DNA from: Alteromonadaceae bacterium
Lineage (GTDB): Bacteria > Pseudomonadota > Gammaproteobacteria > Enterobacterales > Alteromonadaceae
DNA: 64,000 nucleotides
Direction of reading: 5' to 3'
Assembly (NCBI GenBank): GCA_013373625.1
Contig: JABXHM010000070.1
Span: 62,001-126,000, forward strand
The position numbers were made by a program, and so were the translations under genes. A model generated the notes under the pieces. It was not told where the DNA came from. It ran no database searches and was given only the letters and a program-made list of their open reading frames with translations. Shown piece by piece: positions 8,795 through 17,381 of this stretch. The stretch's first letter is position 1, and every line of letters starts with the position of its first letter.

Positions 8795-10014
8795 ACCGCT
8801 GTACCCGCGTAAGTATCGATAGCCGCATCAACCCCGGCACCGCCTGATAATTTGTGTCCGGCCCGGCGTAATACCGTCTCAAGCGACTGTAACGTATGTA
8901 ATACAGCATCCTGACGTGCGTTGTACCCCATAGTACCTATGCGCCAGATGCGACCTTTCAACGGACCAAAGCTGGTGCCAATTTCGATGTTAAAGTCGAG
9001 TAACAATTGCTGGCGGATCTGTTCACCGTCAACACCGTCGGGAATTTCCACGCCCACCACGTTGTGCATTTTATGCTTAAGATTTCCAAACGGAACAAGG
9101 TTCATGGCCTGCACGCCCGCCAGCATGGCATCTCCGGCACGCTTATGACGGGCAATACTCGGTTCTATACCTTCTTCAATTAAGTTGATGGCGCATTCGC
9201 GGGCACAAAATAGCATTGAAGCGGCTTCGGTATGGTGGTTGAGTCGCTCTTCGCCCCAGTAATCAAGTAGCATGGGGATGTCGAAATAGTTTGAGCGAAT
9301 GCGTGAACCGACACCAGACTGATGGCTGTTCTCGCGAATACCGGCCTCAACATGATGCCGTTTACGGACGACATCAACATAGCGATCGCTAAGCGTTATC
9401 GGGGCACTGCCAGACGGACCGCCTAAACATTTTTGTAAACCCACCGATACCGCATCGAGCTGCCAGGCGTCGGTTTCAAAAGGATTGCCACCAATAGAGG
9501 CGGTCGCATCAGAGTAAAATAACACATCATAGCGACGGCAAATTTCACCTAAGTGCTCCAGCGGTTGCAGCATAGTCGTCGAGGTGTCACCTTGCACCAC
9601 CGCAAGGACTTTAGGGCGTATCTCACGGATCGCTTGTTCAATTTGTTCTGGCTCGAAGACTTCTCCCCAGGGTACTTCAATACTGTGTACTTCGGCCCCG
9701 GCACGTTCAGCTATTTCACATAGCAAATGTCCAAAGCGGCCAAATACCGGTACTAACACTTTATCACCAGGCTCGAGGCAAGAGACGAGCACGGCTTCGA
9801 TGCCCGCACGTGAAGTACCATCAACCAAAATGGTATGACGATTATCGGTTTTAAATACCTGGCGATACAGCGCCATAACTTCATTCATACAACTGGTCAT
9901 TGACGGGTCATACTGACCAACCAACTGTTGCGACATTGCCGAAAGCACTCTTGGATAACAGTTGATTGGGCCGGGGCCCATCAGAAGTCGTGGCGGCAAA
10001 GATAAGGGTTTCAT
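8791..10014 (-). CDS. hpxJ: (S)-Ureidoglycine-glyoxylate aminotransferase (HpxJ/PucG type)
   Basis: 407 residues, class V PLP aminotransferase of the alanine-glyoxylate aminotransferase fold. The N-terminal MGPGPINCYPRVL and the PLP-lysine segment VGLQKCLGGPSG (Lys195) are clear. Gln34 in VGQYDP and Asn242 in RSNYFD appear to match the Gln and Asn that, from memory of PucG/HpxJ work, mark the ureidoglycine-using enzymes. The reaction is ureidoglycine plus glyoxylate to oxalurate plus glycine. The gene is 8 bp after the TauE/SafE gene and overlaps hpxK. An alanine- or serine-glyoxylate aminotransferase is the alternative; the operon argues against it. Confidence 0.85.
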   Translation of the reverse strand: MKPLSLPPRLLMGPGPINCYPRVLSAMSQQLVGQYDPSMTSCMNEVMALYRQVFKTDNRHTILVDGTSRAGIEAVLVSCLEPGDKVLVPVFGRFGHLLCEIAERAGAEVHSIEVPWGEVFEPEQIEQAIREIRPKVLAVVQGDTSTTMLQPLEHLGEICRRYDVLFYSDATASIGGNPFETDAWQLDAVSVGLQKCLGGPSGSAPITLSDRYVDVVRKRHHVEAGIRENSHQSGVGSRIRSNYFDIPMLLDYWGEERLNHHTEAASMLFCARECAINLIEEGIEPSIARHKRAGDAMLAGVQAMNLVPFGNLKHKMHNVVGVEIPDGVDGEQIRQQLLLDFNIEIGTSFGPLKGRIWRIGTMGYNARQDAVLHTLQSLETVLRRAGHKLSGGAGVDAAIDTYAGTAV

Positions 10015-10022
10015 TTATTCTC

Positions 10023-10841
10023 CTATAGCAGGCTCTGAGCTAGCATTCGCACACCGGTGATCAGTAACACAACGGCAAATACTTTCTTGAGCTTGGCGGC
10101 ATCCAGTCGACTGGCAAGGCCAGCACCAACCGGTGCAAAAAACACGGTAAGGGGGACGATGGCTGCAAAGCCAATGAGATTAACCAGGCCAATAGTGCCG
10201 GTAGGGGCATCCGCAGGTGCCTGGCCTAACAGCAGCATTGTGATCGCAGCAGGGAGTGAAATAATCAGACCAACTGCCGCGGCAGTGCCCACGGCGCGGT
10301 GCGCCGGATAATTGCAAAAGGTTAGAGTCGGTACAGTTAACGTACCGCCGCCTATACCCACCATCGCGCTGAACAGGCCGATACAGGCAGCGATTATGCG
10401 CTGGCCAATAGCGCCAGGCAGGTCGCTGAACCAGGCACTTTTACTGCCAACAAACATGTTAATGGCAGACAAGCTGGCTATGGTGCCAAACAACAGTGTC
10501 AGTACTTCGCCATTAACCTGTGTCACGGCATAACTGCCAAGCAGCACGCCGAGTAATATAAACGGGCCCCAGCGCTTGAGTAATTCAGTATCGACATTGC
10601 CTTTTTTGCGGTGTGCCCGAATTGAGCTGACCGACGTGGGAATAATGGTCGCCAGTGAAGTGGCGGTGGCGATCAGCATGGCCGAATCTGCCGAAACACC
10701 TAACGCCTGAAACAAAAAATACAGCACAGGGACAATCACAATACCGCCACCTACGCCGAGTAAACCGGCCAGAATACCAGCAAAAACGCCGGTCGCCATG
10801 AGCGCCAGTAAGGTTGGCAATAATTCCATCAATGCATCCAT
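10023..10841 (-). CDS. TauE/SafE-family (DUF81) anion transporter
   Basis: 272 residues with about 8 membrane segments and the duplicated glycine-rich signature of the family: GILAGLLGVGGGIVIVPVLYF near the N-terminus and GLFSAMVGIGGGTLTVPTL in the middle. Family members move organic or sulfur anions such as sulfite or sulfoacetate, usually outward. Its ATG overlaps the hpxW stop by one base and hpxJ follows 8 bp later, so it is cotranscribed with enzymes that yield oxalurate, oxamate and oxalate. Export of oxalate or uptake of a purine breakdown product is a reasonable inference; the substrate is not visible in the sequence. Confidence 0.85.
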   Translation of the reverse strand: MDALMELLPTLLALMATGVFAGILAGLLGVGGGIVIVPVLYFLFQALGVSADSAMLIATATSLATIIPTSVSSIRAHRKKGNVDTELLKRWGPFILLGVLLGSYAVTQVNGEVLTLLFGTIASLSAINMFVGSKSAWFSDLPGAIGQRIIAACIGLFSAMVGIGGGTLTVPTLTFCNYPAHRAVGTAAAVGLIISLPAAITMLLLGQAPADAPTGTIGLVNLIGFAAIVPLTVFFAPVGAGLASRLDAAKLKKVFAVVLLITGVRMLAQSLL

Positions 10842-12469
10842 TATTGTGCTGCTCCGCCGGGGGGATTATTTTTTTCAAAAAAAGAGGTAAACGGCGTGGC
10901 AAAAGCCTTGCCATCGCTACGCGGATCGGTGGCCGCTTCAGTCTGCTGGTTGGGGTGTAATACTACCGCACCGGCATGGCCCATCAGTTCATTACAGGCA
11001 TCAACGGTGACCATATCATGACCGCGTGCGAGCAGATCGTCGCCAACGTACTCTGCGACATCGCGCTCCACTTTCAGGTTGTGCGACTGATCACCCCAGG
11101 TTCGACCCAGCAACCAACGCCCCAGCGCAATTGATTTGCTCAGTGGTTGCTGGTGATACACATAGCGGCTGAACAACGCCGCCTGTGTTTGCGGCTGGCC
11201 CTCACCGCCCATGGTGCCATAGCTCATGCGCCGGCCATCGTTGAGTGCAGCAAAGGCCGGATTGAGCGTATGGAAAGGCTTAATCCCGGGTTTAAGCTGT
11301 TGCAAGTGACCTTCATCAAGACTGAAGGAAGTGCCACGGTTATTCCAGACTATACCGGTTTGTGGGCTTACCACGCCGCTGCCAAATTCCCAGTATAAAC
11401 TTTGAATATAACTCACCATGCGGCCCTGACTATCACATGCCCCCATCCAGATGGTATCGCCGGTTTTGGCCTCGTGTGGCCATGCCAACGCTTTGCTTAA
11501 ACTGATCTCACTGGCCATTTCATCGAGTTGAGCGTCGCTGAGCATATCTTGCAAGGCGACATTGAGTCGGCTGGGATCGGTCACGTACAGATTACGTTTA
11601 ATAAAGGCTTGCTTAGTACATTCAATTAATAAGTGCACCATATCAGCGTCACTGCTGCCTTGTGCGGCCACGCGGTCATACAATGCCAGAATAATCAGTG
11701 AGGCAATGCCCTGAGTGGGAGCCGGCAGGTTATACAAGGTGCCTTTGCTGGTTGTTACGCTCAGTGGCGCCACAACCTGGGCTTCAAAGGCGTTAAAGTC
11801 AGCCAGAGTTATAGGCGAGCCGGCGGCGGCTAAATCGGCGGCAAGTTTGGTGGCAATTTCACCACGATAAAAATCATCCAGCCCGTTGTCGGCTAAATGC
11901 TGAAGCGTAGCGGCGAGTTTAGTGAGTTTTACGATTTTGCCTTTTTTAAGTGCCTTCCCCTTGATTAAAAACTGCGCAAAGTGGCTGTCTTGGGCAAGCT
12001 CATCAAAGGTTTTTAAACTGGCGTCAGACAGACTTTGGGTCACTTCTATTCCCCAGTTTGCCTGGCTAATAGCCCGTTCAAGTAATTCGGCTACCGGCAT
12101 GGCTGGCTGCCAGTCAGCACTGATTTGCAGCGCCTTTTGCCAGCCCGCTACGGCTCCGGCCATCGTCAGCGCGGCTTTACCACCGCGCGAGGGTATGGCG
12201 CTGTCACCATGGTAAAATTCACGCGTTGCACCTAGTGCGGCAGTACCGCAGGCATCAATGGCGACCGGTTTTTTACCCGGCTCGCTGATGAGCCAGAAGC
12301 CATCCCCGCCAAGGCCATTCATATGCGGGTATTCCACTGCGATAGAGGCGGCGGCGGCCACCATTGCTTCGATGGCCGTGCCACCGCGCTGCAAAATTTC
12401 GTTGCCAACCGTCGAGGCGGCGTAATGTGGTGCAGTAAAAGCAGTATGTGTTGGTGTTATCGTTGTCAT
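10841..12469 (-). CDS. hpxW: Oxamate amidohydrolase-like Ntn hydrolase (HpxW type, gamma-glutamyltranspeptidase family)
   Basis: 542 residues of the gamma-glutamyltranspeptidase fold. EYPHMNGLGGDGFWLI lies at about 46-61. The predicted self-cleavage site and nucleophile is Thr339 in TGDTIWMGACD, placed by aligning to the TTHYS segment of E. coli Ggt; WNNRGTSFSL follows at 375-384. Klebsiella HpxW, a family member of similar size, is an oxamate amidohydrolase that forms oxalate and ammonia in uric acid breakdown. Here the gene sits with hpxJ and hpxK homologues, which supports that role over glutathione hydrolysis. There is no obvious signal peptide, unlike periplasmic Ggt. The ATG overlaps the amidase stop (ATGA, 12466-12469). 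Confidence 0.8.
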   Translation of the reverse strand: MTTITPTHTAFTAPHYAASTVGNEILQRGGTAIEAMVAAAASIAVEYPHMNGLGGDGFWLISEPGKKPVAIDACGTAALGATREFYHGDSAIPSRGGKAALTMAGAVAGWQKALQISADWQPAMPVAELLERAISQANWGIEVTQSLSDASLKTFDELAQDSHFAQFLIKGKALKKGKIVKLTKLAATLQHLADNGLDDFYRGEIATKLAADLAAAGSPITLADFNAFEAQVVAPLSVTTSKGTLYNLPAPTQGIASLIILALYDRVAAQGSSDADMVHLLIECTKQAFIKRNLYVTDPSRLNVALQDMLSDAQLDEMASEISLSKALAWPHEAKTGDTIWMGACDSQGRMVSYIQSLYWEFGSGVVSPQTGIVWNNRGTSFSLDEGHLQQLKPGIKPFHTLNPAFAALNDGRRMSYGTMGGEGQPQTQAALFSRYVYHQQPLSKSIALGRWLLGRTWGDQSHNLKVERDVAEYVGDDLLARGHDMVTVDACNELMGHAGAVVLHPNQQTEAATDPRSDGKAFATPFTSFFEKNNPPGGAAQ

Positions 12470-13683
12470 ACTTGTGCTGTTTCCGTAAGGGTACGTGCCA
12501 GGGCAAACAAGCTGGTTTCACTGCCTGCAGGGCCTATTAAAGACAGCCCGCAGGGCGCGTTATTCAGGCTAAATAACGGCATATGCAGTTGAGGTAAACC
12601 AGCCAGTCCGGCCAGCGCAGTAAGTGTTAGTAATTGTTTGCGATAGTCTGCAAGTGCTTGAGGTTTTGCTGATAATAGTGGCGCAGCGCCCGGTGTCGTG
12701 GGCAGCACTATGGCCGTATTATTGTTAAGTATTGCTGCCAGACATTCACAAACTTGTTGTTGTATTTGTTGAGCGTCATTCACCTGCGTCGGTGAAATGT
12801 CAGCGCACTGTTTAAAGCGAGCGCTAATATCTGCCGCGAAGGTGGGTTGTACCGATGTAATCCAGTCACCGTGGGTTTGCCAGATTTGCTGACCTTGCAA
12901 TACCCGAAAACTCTCAGCCAGCCCCAGAGATTGCAGAGCAGAAAAATCGCCCGAATGAACGGGCATTTCAAGGGTGCTAAGAAAATCATTTGCCAGCTGG
13001 GCGTGTTCAGATTGATCAATAGCGCTTTGATACGCGGTAAGGGAGGTCAGCTCAGCGGCTCTGGTACTGGGTTCATCAAACAAGCAATTCATACTGGCTT
13101 CAAGTACGTCCAGCGATTTGCTCATTACCCCGACAGTATCAAAATCGGCGGCAAGGGCCACCAAACCGTCCGTCCCGATGCGTCCATGTGTTGGGCGCAT
13201 GCCAAACAGATTGTTGTAACTTGCCGGCACGCGAATAGAGCCACCAGTATCAGTACCTAAACCAATATCAGCCAGTCCAGCCGCGACCGCGGTGGCTGAA
13301 CCACTCGAAGAGCCACCGGGTAACCGTTCTGGTGTAACAGGGTTTTGAGGTGTGCCGTAATGAATGTTCTGACCATTGAGACTATAGGCTAACTCATCGG
13401 TAATGGTTTTACCGGTTAGTATCGCGCCGCCACGCATTAATTTACTGACCGCACTGGCTGTGGTGTCTGGTAATGCATGACTGGCTGACCAGCCCGGATT
13501 GCCCGCAGTGGTTGGTACACCGGCAATATTAAATAAGTCTTTTACCGCCAGTCGCAAGCCTGATAAAGGGCCTGCCACATCCTCTGCCGGGGCAGAAGAT
13601 GTAACACAATATGGCTGTTTAACAGGCACCTCAGCAGGCGCTGCTTGCCAAACAAATGGCGAACTAACGGTAAAATGATCCAT
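12466..13683 (-). CDS. Amidase signature enzyme, AMI1-like
   Basis: 405 residues with a complete Ser-cisSer-Lys triad: Lys48 (AVKDLF), Ser125 (LPGGSSSGSA) and Ser149 (DTGGSIRVPA). The spacings (77 and 24) equal those I recall for plant AMI1 indole-3-acetamide hydrolase. Flanking text such as GKTITDELAYSLNGQNIHYG is also AMI1-like. It hydrolyses an unknown amide in the cytosol. It is the first gene of the purine operon and is translationally coupled to hpxW. By position, an open ureide or amide such as oxalurate is a candidate substrate, because no carbamoyltransferase of the FdrA type is visible here. Specificity cannot be read from sequence. Confidence 0.85.
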   Translation of the reverse strand: MDHFTVSSPFVWQAAPAEVPVKQPYCVTSSAPAEDVAGPLSGLRLAVKDLFNIAGVPTTAGNPGWSASHALPDTTASAVSKLMRGGAILTGKTITDELAYSLNGQNIHYGTPQNPVTPERLPGGSSSGSATAVAAGLADIGLGTDTGGSIRVPASYNNLFGMRPTHGRIGTDGLVALAADFDTVGVMSKSLDVLEASMNCLFDEPSTRAAELTSLTAYQSAIDQSEHAQLANDFLSTLEMPVHSGDFSALQSLGLAESFRVLQGQQIWQTHGDWITSVQPTFAADISARFKQCADISPTQVNDAQQIQQQVCECLAAILNNNTAIVLPTTPGAAPLLSAKPQALADYRKQLLTLTALAGLAGLPQLHMPLFSLNNAPCGLSLIGPAGSETSLFALARTLTETAQV

Positions 13684-13713
13684 AGGACTTAGTATTGCAT
13701 GATGATACCTCTA

Positions 13714-13729
13714 TGAAACAACTGTTTCA
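13714..13729. promoter_or_regulatory. Palindromic operator TGAAACA-AC-TGTTTCA of the amidase-hpx operon
   Basis: A perfect palindrome about 31-46 bp upstream of the amidase ATG. A further half-site GTGAAAC at 13742-13748 faces the right arm (GTTTCAC 13724-13730), making a second inverted pair. It sits in the divergent gap (13684-13934) between the operon and the MFS gene, so it may control both. The rest of the gap has no gene. An RpiR or other dimeric repressor is a plausible binder. Confidence 0.5.
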
Positions 13730-13934
13730 CGTTTAAGTCAAGTGAAACGTTTGTTAAATAAATGTGTCATATGTTAATGGAGGGCGTAACAAAGGAAGGT
13801 GTAAACGGCGTATACAGTGTTGAAGATGCTAACTGCCGGGTAACCTGAAAAACGGTAATTGGTCTGCTGTCTTGGCAACCACCGGCGTAGCCTGTATCGT
13901 GAACTTATCCTCTTTCTCTGGGTGATTTTCTTAT

Positions 13935-15224
13935 ATGGTTCGTTCACTTATCCCGATTTCAGCGCTGTTATTGTCTGATGCGCTATTACTGCTTGGCCAT
14001 GGGTTGCTGTTAACCCTGCTACCCGTGGCGGCAAATCAATTAGGCTTTTCATCTGTGCAGGTTGCACTGACCGGTTCTGCTTATTTTTTGGGGATTATCG
14101 GTGGTTGTCTGGCTACACCGCATGTTCTGAAACGGGTGGGGCACATTCGTGGTTTCGCCGTGCTGGCCTGTGCCTACCTTGTTTTTACGTTGTTGTTTGC
14201 CTGGTTGCAGTCCTTTATGTTGTGGATTCTTATGCGTTTTGCGTTGGGCGCAGCAGTGTCTGGCCTGTATATGATTATCGAAAGCTGGCTGAATGAACGT
14301 GCAGATGCCAGTAACCGCGGCACTATCTTTTCGTTCTACTCAATGCTTAACTTGCTGATGATAACCTTAGCTCAGCAGTTACTCACGCTTGGCGATGTCA
14401 GCTATCAGTTACTTTTTAGTATTGCCGCGGTGTGTGTTGCTTTGTCCATAGTACCGGTATCACTGACTCTGTCATTAGCACCTGCCGCGGTCAGTAACGT
14501 TAAAATTAGTTTCAGGAAAGTCTGGCTGCATTCGCATATTGCTATGATAGGCGCAGTAATTATGGGGCTTGTGACAGGTGCCTTTTGGTCTTTGGGACCT
14601 GTGTATGCGGCGGACAGCGGTTTTACAAATACCCAGCTTGCCATGTTTATGTCGGCGACGGTGCTTGGCGGCGCTTGCTTTCAAATACCGATCGGGCGGT
14701 TTTCTGACCGTTACGACAGGCGCATTATATTAATGTACAACGCTGTGTCAGGGGCGCTGATTTCGCTGGCAATAGTCGTGACGTCCTATTGGTCGGGTTT
14801 TGCTGGCTGGCCTGCTGCGGTAATGGCTTTTTTATGGGGCGGCACATGTATGACGTCGTATGCGATCTGTCTGGCTCACGTTAATGACAATGCCACCGCA
14901 AAGGATTTCTTGCCGATAGGCAGTGGCATGCTGATCACCTATGGGATCAGTTCGGCGGTGGGAGGTCCGCTGGCGGCCGGGCTGATGAGTGTTGTTGGTG
15001 CCAGAGGTTTATACGCATACATGACCTTCTTTTTGATAACGTTTGCAGTCATTGTCATGGTGCGCCGTCGCACGCACGTATTGCCTGACACCACTGATGA
15101 GCATCAGACATTCCAGCCTTCTGCGGGAATGACGACACCCATGGCGCTGGAAATTGATCCCCGCACTGAGCATTTGCAGGACGTTGGTCCACCTGCGCCA
15201 GCGAAGCAGCCTGTTACTGAATAA
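13935..15224 (+). CDS. MFS transporter, YcaD-like
   Basis: 429 residues with 12 predicted membrane segments and a hydrophilic tail of about 40 residues. The signature YMIIESWLNERAD at about 115-127 is that of the YcaD-like MFS branch, and GRFSDRYDRR is the cytoplasmic loop motif between the two halves. Substrates of this branch are not established. It is divergent from the purine operon and shares its intergenic region, so it could be co-regulated with purine breakdown, but YcaD-like proteins are common in unrelated places. The start is ATG at 13935; no other start fits better. Confidence 0.8.
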   Translation: MVRSLIPISALLLSDALLLLGHGLLLTLLPVAANQLGFSSVQVALTGSAYFLGIIGGCLATPHVLKRVGHIRGFAVLACAYLVFTLLFAWLQSFMLWILMRFALGAAVSGLYMIIESWLNERADASNRGTIFSFYSMLNLLMITLAQQLLTLGDVSYQLLFSIAAVCVALSIVPVSLTLSLAPAAVSNVKISFRKVWLHSHIAMIGAVIMGLVTGAFWSLGPVYAADSGFTNTQLAMFMSATVLGGACFQIPIGRFSDRYDRRIILMYNAVSGALISLAIVVTSYWSGFAGWPAAVMAFLWGGTCMTSYAICLAHVNDNATAKDFLPIGSGMLITYGISSAVGGPLAAGLMSVVGARGLYAYMTFFLITFAVIVMVRRRTHVLPDTTDEHQTFQPSAGMTTPMALEIDPRTEHLQDVGPPAPAKQPVTE

Positions 15225-15306
15225 ATTGCGCTGAGTAGAATCAGTATGGTTGATTTAACGATTTACAGCTTATTAAGCTGGTGGAGTTTGTACACGCAGA
15301 TAGATG

Positions 15307-15335
15307 CGCTGCGACAAATCATCGCAGCGGCTTAT
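15307..15335. terminator. Hairpin between MFS and nuclease-phosphatase genes
   Basis: CGCTGCGA (15307-15314) pairs with TCGCAGCG (15322-15329). It lies between two convergent genes and is followed by GCTTATTTT on the plus strand. The short U tract makes it a moderate terminator. Confidence 0.45.
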
Positions 15336-15350
15336 TTTGAAAGCAGCAGC

Positions 15351-16976
15351 TTACCAGGAGCCGTACATGGGGTTAGGGAGTAAAAATAACTGTTTACCCA
15401 GTTCAGGCAGTAACTGTTCTATATCTGCATTTTCTTGCGTGATGCCTGCGAAATCCTCGATATTGTCGCCAACTTGCAGGAAAATCACCTGCGGTTGCGA
15501 CCATTCCTGAAGTGCTACGCCGGCTGGAGCAAAGCATTGCGCGGTGCCCTGACTTATTTGCTGGCGACGCAAATCCTTATCGTTCACGATACCCGGCAGG
15601 TTTACTGCGCGTTTATCCGCATCAGTGCGACCTGTCAGGCAGGTATTTTGAGCGGTGACAGGGACGCCAAGTGTGGTCAGATTTCGCCACGTATGGGCAT
15701 CGAGGGTGCGGTTACGGTTGGTGATCAGGGCCAGTTTGCCCCCGGCAGCAAATACGTTTTGGATAAACTCTCTGGCGCCTGGCACTAAACCGGCTTCTTC
15801 GCGTTTTACCCAGTCTGCCCAGCTTTTGGTTGAATAACCACGGCCTGACAGCTCAGACTCTTTTTGGTAAGCAGAGTTATCCAGAACGGTTTCATCAACG
15901 TCCATAACGACCACCCAATTTGCTACCGGAGTAGCGGTTGCCAGCGCTTCAGTTGCCCGTTGATAGGTGGTTTCAGTCAGCGCCCGGTACTCTTTGCTGA
16001 GAGTTTGCCAGCGCACTGCTGTGGACAACTGTTTTGTGTCAGCAGAGAGCACCACCGACACTGCACAATGATCGCTTAACATGGCGTCTGTGTTCATGTT
16101 TTGATAGGGATGAACTTCACTGACCAGTGACGCACTGGTGGTCTTAGTTCCGCCGACAAGAATGTGATCAATTGGCGCCGGATAGCGTGGATGGCAGCCT
16201 ATTAGTTCGCGAGTTGCTATGGTTAAATCAGACCGCGGCGATACCAGAGTGCGTGTTAAACGGTTATAGGGCGCGGAAATACGGTGATTAAAATCGCCCA
16301 GAATGACATACGGGTGAGCCGTATTTTCCTGGCTGGCAATCCAGCTATCCAAAACCTGAGCTTGTTTGGCATAGGTTTGACAGGCCGGCGAATCCTGGCT
16401 CATAAAGTCGTCGGTAAAGCAGCCACTTTTCATATGGATGTTTAACACATCCATTTTACCTTGCGCTGAATCAACCGTGACGACTAATCCATAGCGTAAA
16501 CCGGGATTATCCAGAGCCAGTGCTTTTAAATGACTGATTTTCTTTACTGAGACTGACTTTTTAATGGCAAAGGCCACTTTTTGTTGGGTAGAGTCGAAGC
16601 CGCTTTCGCGACAAACATAAGATTTGCTGTCAGGGCGTTCAGACACCAGCAATTGCCAGTCCTGTTCTGGAAAAATCGTTGCCAGGGCTTCTTTTGAAGC
16701 AACCTCCTGCAGGGCAAAAATGTCGGCATCTATTTTTTTTGCGTAGGCTTGCATCGCCTTTATGGTTTCGCTGTCACGGGGTTTGCAACCAAGGTTTGCA
16801 GGGTAGGCCAGGTGCTCCATATTCCATGTGGCAAGCTTTAGCGCAGCAGACGGTGATCCGACTTCACTGCGTGTGACTGACTGTTCGGGCTTCGGTAATG
16901 GTGTTACAGGTTGTGTTGAGCAGGCACTCATCAGCGTAAAGCTGAGTAACAGGGCTGATTTTTTTAGCAGCGTCAT
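15351..16976 (-). CDS. Secreted lipoprotein: endonuclease/exonuclease/phosphatase domain fused to HAD acid phosphatase
   Basis: The open frame reaches back to 17039, but ATG 16976 has AGGA 9 nt before it and begins a lipoprotein signal (MTLLKKSALLLSFTLMSAC). About 541 residues remain. The first half is an EEP-fold nuclease or phosphatase: TWNMEHL, FALQEV, NIHMKSGCF, LGDFNHR and SDHCAVSV. The second half is a HAD phosphatase of the class B / lipoprotein e(P4) type: VVMDVDETVLDNSAY (nucleophile DxDxT), LITNRNR and QVGDNIEDF. The protein could cleave nucleic acids or nucleotides and then strip phosphate at the envelope, feeding nucleosides to the purine genes nearby. That link is inference. An isolated CTGTCATTACC unit at 17056-17066 is too weak to call a Pho box. 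Confidence 0.85.
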   Translation of the reverse strand: MTLLKKSALLLSFTLMSACSTQPVTPLPKPEQSVTRSEVGSPSAALKLATWNMEHLAYPANLGCKPRDSETIKAMQAYAKKIDADIFALQEVASKEALATIFPEQDWQLLVSERPDSKSYVCRESGFDSTQQKVAFAIKKSVSVKKISHLKALALDNPGLRYGLVVTVDSAQGKMDVLNIHMKSGCFTDDFMSQDSPACQTYAKQAQVLDSWIASQENTAHPYVILGDFNHRISAPYNRLTRTLVSPRSDLTIATRELIGCHPRYPAPIDHILVGGTKTTSASLVSEVHPYQNMNTDAMLSDHCAVSVVLSADTKQLSTAVRWQTLSKEYRALTETTYQRATEALATATPVANWVVVMDVDETVLDNSAYQKESELSGRGYSTKSWADWVKREEAGLVPGAREFIQNVFAAGGKLALITNRNRTLDAHTWRNLTTLGVPVTAQNTCLTGRTDADKRAVNLPGIVNDKDLRRQQISQGTAQCFAPAGVALQEWSQPQVIFLQVGDNIEDFAGITQENADIEQLLPELGKQLFLLPNPMYGSW

Positions 16977-17094
16977 TCTTAACATTCCTGGCGTAGTTAT
17001 TGTTCGATTGAAATGATACTTCGGCCTGGTTGCCAGCATCGATTATTGACCGATGGTAATGACAGCCATTGGTGGCCGGTTGGTAAAAGTCGAA

Positions 17095-17241
17095 TTAAAC
17101 GCGAAATAAAACCCTTTGTATAGTCTTCACGGCATTGCGCGTTTCTTGGTACGTTGTTTTTGTTCCACTAAACTCAAAGACAACGGTATCGGACTGACAA
17201 TAAAATTCAATGTTTGAAAACGCATCTACGAGTGCTTCCAT
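17095..17241 (-). CDS. Small hypothetical open frame, 48 aa
   Basis: An ATG at 17241 opens a 48-codon frame ending TAA at 17095: MEALVDAFSNIEFYCQSDTV and on to VLFRV. The frame stays open about 45 bp further upstream. Composition looks protein-like, but there is no good ribosome site before the ATG and I recognise no family. It may be a short gene, a decayed fragment or chance. It lies in the 405-bp gap 16977-17381, where I see nothing else convincing. Confidence 0.22.
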   Translation of the reverse strand: MEALVDAFSNIEFYCQSDTVVFEFSGTKTTYQETRNAVKTIQRVLFRV

Positions 17242-17381
17242 CGACTGCCAATTAGAGTCTGTCTGACAATGATGGTAATGGTAGTATACAGTTCAATCTA
17301 TATGCACTTTGTTGTCGAAGAGGCAGTTAAGGTGAACAAGCGATTTATGTTTAAAGCCATTACAAAATGGTAAGCTTCGTA

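Noticed and set aside
17056-17066. Single CTGTCATTACC unit (minus strand) upstream of the nuclease-phosphatase gene as a Pho box
   Set aside because: The adjacent 11-bp unit does not repeat the TGTCA core in phase, so the direct-repeat requirement is not met.
17302-17373. Plus-strand 23-codon frame
   Set aside because: Too short, no ribosome site, and no sign of conservation can be judged from one sequence.
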